A stretch of 64,000 nucleotides of DNA. It comes from Bacillus sp. 491mf. Its GTDB lineage: Bacteria > Bacillota > Bacilli > Bacillales > Bacillaceae_G. Positions within the stretch are counted from its first letter, which is position 1; each line of letters begins with the position of its first letter. A program made the position numbers and the translations under genes. A model generated the notes under the pieces. That model made no database searches. It saw nothing but the letters and a program-made list of their open reading frames with translations, and had not been told where the DNA came from. The DNA is taken from NCBI RefSeq assembly GCF_900112415.1, contig NZ_FOLV01000009.1:1-64000 (forward strand), written 5' to 3'. This document shows, in pieces, positions 61,451-64,000 of this stretch.

Positions 61451-62716
61451 ATGAATCCTGCAGTTACACCATTTAAACGTCTTGTTACAGCGTTAATGAT
61501 TTCAAATACTGGTATTTATATAGCTCTTATACCCCCAATGGCATTATTGATTACATTAAAACTGCAGGCAATCGCGCCTCAAAACGTGGCTGGTGCAATG
61601 GCTACCGTTTTATCCATTGGTGCAATTGTCGCTATGATTGCAAATCCAGTGGCTGGTGCCATCAGTGACCGGACCCGCTTAAAATTTGGTCGTCGTCGCA
61701 CCTGGATTCTAATAGGAAGTATATTAGGGGGAGCTTCGGTATTAGGAATCGGATTTAGTAATCAAGTGTGGCAAGTTGTATTAACCTGGTCCTGTGCACA
61801 AATGTTTTTTAACTTTGTTTTATCTGCGAATAATGCTTTGGTAGCAGACCAAGTTGAAGTAACAAGGCGTGGATCGATTTCAGGCATTTTAGGTTCAATT
61901 ACTTCGGTTGCAGCAATTATTGGTATTACGCTAGCTAACGCCTTGGGTCAATCTCAAGTTTTAAAATGGGTTGTGTTAGCAATTATTCCGGTTGTTTTTG
62001 CGATTATTGCGGTTAGTTTGATAAGAGATTCAGGATCAACGGTTTCTAGGGAATCAAAAAAGGAAAAGTTTAGTTTTTCAAAAATTATCCCTAGTCCGCG
62101 AAAATATCCTGCATTTGCATATACTTGGTTAGCTAGATTTCTTGTCTTATTCGTTGGTGCTACAGGTTCCTTCGGGACATTGTTCCTGTCACAACGTTTT
62201 CATTTTTCCGCAGCAGAGTTAGGAGGTAAAGTGGCGTTGTTAACGGCAATTGGTACAATCATCACTTTTTTATTTAGTATCATCGGAGGTTTCTTATCTG
62301 ACTATTTGAAGCGTCAGAAACCATTTGTTATTGGTGCTGGTATTTTAATAGGATTGGCTTTGATTTTACAAGGATTTACTTCGAATTTTACAATCTATTT
62401 AATTTTAGCGGTTATTTCAGCTATTGGCTCGGGTATCTTTTATGCAGTAGATATGGCTCTTCTTACACGTGTCCTTCCAAACCCGGAAGACGCTGCGAAG
62501 GATCTGGGTATATTAAATATTGCAAACGCTTTACCACAAACAATTGTTCCGGCAATTATGCCATTTTTACTTGGACTTGGCGGGTATGAGTTAGCGTTTT
62601 CAGTGATTGGCATTTTGAGTATCTTAGGAGCTATTGCGGTACTTAAAGTTCCAGAAATGTCATCCGAAAAAAAAGGATCGAGTGATTTAAACGATCAAAC
62701 TCTTGAGTTTATTTAA
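61451..62716 (+). CDS. MFS sugar transporter
   Basis: 421 residues from ATG 61451, which has GGAGG eight bases upstream; an ATG two codons earlier is too close to it. Twelve helices; GAISDRTRLKFGRRRTW is the GPH/MFS loop 2-3 signature and DYLKRQK the loop 8-9 equivalent. It resembles glycoside-pentoside or MFS-type transporters. By position it imports the beta-glucosides that the flanking GH3 enzymes cleave. Confidence 0.9.
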   Translation: MNPAVTPFKRLVTALMISNTGIYIALIPPMALLITLKLQAIAPQNVAGAMATVLSIGAIVAMIANPVAGAISDRTRLKFGRRRTWILIGSILGGASVLGIGFSNQVWQVVLTWSCAQMFFNFVLSANNALVADQVEVTRRGSISGILGSITSVAAIIGITLANALGQSQVLKWVVLAIIPVVFAIIAVSLIRDSGSTVSRESKKEKFSFSKIIPSPRKYPAFAYTWLARFLVLFVGATGSFGTLFLSQRFHFSAAELGGKVALLTAIGTIITFLFSIIGGFLSDYLKRQKPFVIGAGILIGLALILQGFTSNFTIYLILAVISAIGSGIFYAVDMALLTRVLPNPEDAAKDLGILNIANALPQTIVPAIMPFLLGLGGYELAFSVIGILSILGAIAVLKVPEMSSEKKGSSDLNDQTLEFI

Positions 62717-62813
62717 TATAAAGGTTAGTTATTTTATTCTTTTCATTTTGCCGCTTCATAAATCGGAGCGGGTCTATTTCATAGGATATTTACCTGAGAA
62801 GGAGTGTAGAAAA

Positions 62814-64000
62814 ATGCTTGGGACTTGGAATACCGTAGTACAAACCCCATTTACGAATATGCAATTTGTTTTTGCAGTTGATAAAAAGGATACGTATACT
62901 TCTACTGTTAAAGAGCCTGCTCAATTAAATATGCAAATTGAATCAGTAACTGTGGAAGGGGAACAGCTTCATGCGCAAGGGAAATGCGTACTTCTTTCAG
63001 AAGAACCTGTGGAGATCAATCTTACTTTTACCAAAGACACGTTTAATGGTTCGATAACTCTTCATCCCTTTGGGAATCTTCCAGTTGAGGGGCAAAAGGG
63101 AGAGGGAATCTCTTTAACACATGCACTAATGAACGAAGTTGAAAAATATAGAAAGCCTGAACTGGTTGTTGACAGAACAGAGCAAGAAATTCAAATCGAA
63201 GTGGACAAGATTGTAAGTAAAATGACGATTATAGAAAAAATTGGTCAAATGAGCCAGTGTTTGGCATCTAATTTTTCATTTGGAGGAGATGTTGAGTCTG
63301 AGCCTGCTGAGAAGATAGTAGCCGAGGGCAAAGCTGGGTCGATTTTAGGTGCATTTGATATTAATCGAGTTTTTGAATTACAAAAAATTGCTATTCAAAA
63401 ATCAAGATTAGGGATTCCATTACTTTTTAACGCTGATATAATCCATGGTCATCAAACCGTTTTTCCTGTCCCGCTTGCTTGGTCCTGTAGCTGGGATATG
63501 GAAGGAATAAAAAGGGCATGTGCGATTGCTGCAAAGGAAGCTTCCGCTTCAGGTATTACCTACAATCATGGACCAATGGTCGATGTGACAAGAGATGCTA
63601 GGTGGGGAAGGGTCGTTGAAGGTGCAGGCGAAGATCCATATTTAGCATCATTAATTGCAAAAGCCCAGGTAGAGGGATTTCAAGGGGATAACCTACTTAG
63701 CGAAGAGACCATCATGGCATGCTTAAAACATTTTATTGCCTATGGCGCTGCAGAAGGTGGTAGGGACTATAACACAGTAGACATTTCAGAGGGAACATTA
63801 AGAAATGTCTATCTCCCTCCTTTTAAAGCAGGACTGGAGGCGGGTGCCGGTTCAGTCATGAACTCTTTCAATGTATATCAGGGAATCCCAGTCGCGGGAA
63901 ATAAAGAGTTATTAAAAGATCTGTTAAGGGATGAACTTGGTTTTAATGGTATATTGATTTCGGACTATGGAGCTATTGATGAAATTATGATTCATGGAGT
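62814..64000 (+). CDS. Second GH3 beta-glucosidase (BglX-like), cut by window edge
   Basis: 395 codons from ATG 62814 (AAGGAGTG upstream) to the window end; open throughout. An extra N-terminal domain of about 115 residues (MLGTWNTVVQTPFTNMQF..) precedes the GH3 domain. Motifs: LLFNADIIHGHQTVFPVPLAWS, DVTRDARWGRVVEGAGEDPYL, CLKHFIAYGAAEGGRDY and LISDYGA with the nucleophile Asp. It is unrelated in detail to the first GH3, so the two probably have different linkage preference. The C-terminus lies outside. Confidence 0.92.
   Translation, partial: MLGTWNTVVQTPFTNMQFVFAVDKKDTYTSTVKEPAQLNMQIESVTVEGEQLHAQGKCVLLSEEPVEINLTFTKDTFNGSITLHPFGNLPVEGQKGEGISLTHALMNEVEKYRKPELVVDRTEQEIQIEVDKIVSKMTIIEKIGQMSQCLASNFSFGGDVESEPAEKIVAEGKAGSILGAFDINRVFELQKIAIQKSRLGIPLLFNADIIHGHQTVFPVPLAWSCSWDMEGIKRACAIAAKEASASGITYNHGPMVDVTRDARWGRVVEGAGEDPYLASLIAKAQVEGFQGDNLLSEETIMACLKHFIAYGAAEGGRDYNTVDISEGTLRNVYLPPFKAGLEAGAGSVMNSFNVYQGIPVAGNKELLKDLLRDELGFNGILISDYGAIDEIMIHG

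Noticed and set aside
1-64000. CRISPR arrays, tRNA or rRNA genes, prophage structural genes
   Set aside because: No regularly spaced repeats, no cloverleaf-like stretches and no phage-type gene runs were found by reading.

Overview
The window reads as chromosome of a Bacillus cereus-group bacterium. It is low in G+C, has strong GGAGG-type ribosome binding sites and many TTG/GTG starts. It carries tandem T-box leaders before a second threonyl-tRNA synthetase, a bcr1-like repeat, an mpfA (yhdP) gene beside a MerR gene as in other Bacillus, and many accessory genes typical of the group (DinB, GNAT, NUDIX, PhzF, DUF1272). No rRNA, tRNA, CRISPR array or prophage was seen.

Bases 1-3,900 are a scrapyard. 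They hold the 3' end of an IS200/IS605-type tnpB with its omega-RNA-like end, a gene cut by that element and coupled to an MFS transporter, an IS3-family left-end remnant fused to an acetyltransferase fragment, a methyltransferase, and half of another MFS gene. Bases 3,919-9,763 hold a divergent RiPP (lasso-type) island: nucleotidyltransferase, ABC exporter and a small Gly/His-rich precursor on the minus strand; HPr-kinase-like kinase, PqqD-like recognition protein and an S26-type peptidase on the plus strand. The remnant of a lasso-peptide cyclase follows. It has a nonsense codon and is truncated, and no B2 transglutaminase-like protease is present. The island therefore keeps precursor, recognition, kinase, export and nucleotidyl-transfer genes but lacks macrocyclisation. 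Bases 10,080-20,366 carry an MFS/ArsR pair, a lactococcin-972-type bacteriocin ABC exporter without a visible peptide, NIF3, NUDIX, an alpha/beta hydrolase, PhzF and a nickel/cobalt transporter.

Bases 20,758-32,068 hold a complete membrane-bound [NiFe] uptake hydrogenase locus: tatA-tatC, Tat-exported small subunit, large subunit, cytochrome b, maturation protease, an unusual four-cysteine Rieske-like protein, then hypA-B-F-C-D-E. Most genes from the small subunit onward overlap or nearly touch. The NicO-type nickel transporter lies just upstream on the other strand and probably feeds it. An IS3 remnant lies directly after hypE, which suggests acquisition or rearrangement.

Bases 32,100-39,400 are again patchy: an IS remnant, a lipoprotein, a HAD phosphatase with an apparent CTG start, and a decayed second copy of the alpha/beta-hydrolase cassette from 16.9-17.7 kb. 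Then come a WecG/TagA-type glycosyltransferase, a methyltransferase, TrmO, a P-loop kinase and a GNAT. Bases 39,599-57,446 look like ordinary group core or near-core: thrZ with two T-boxes, a MoxR/DUF58/DUF4129 operon, brnQ, two Lrp/AsnC regulators flanking an EamA exporter, an isochorismatase, a composite repeat and MerR-mpfA. Bases 57,659-64,000 are a beta-glucoside island: AraC regulator, GH3 glucosidase, MFS sugar transporter and a second GH3 enzyme that runs off the window, with a probable CcpA site.

Four copies of a short dispersed intergenic repeat, and several genes whose last codons lie inside their own terminator hairpins, recur through the window.
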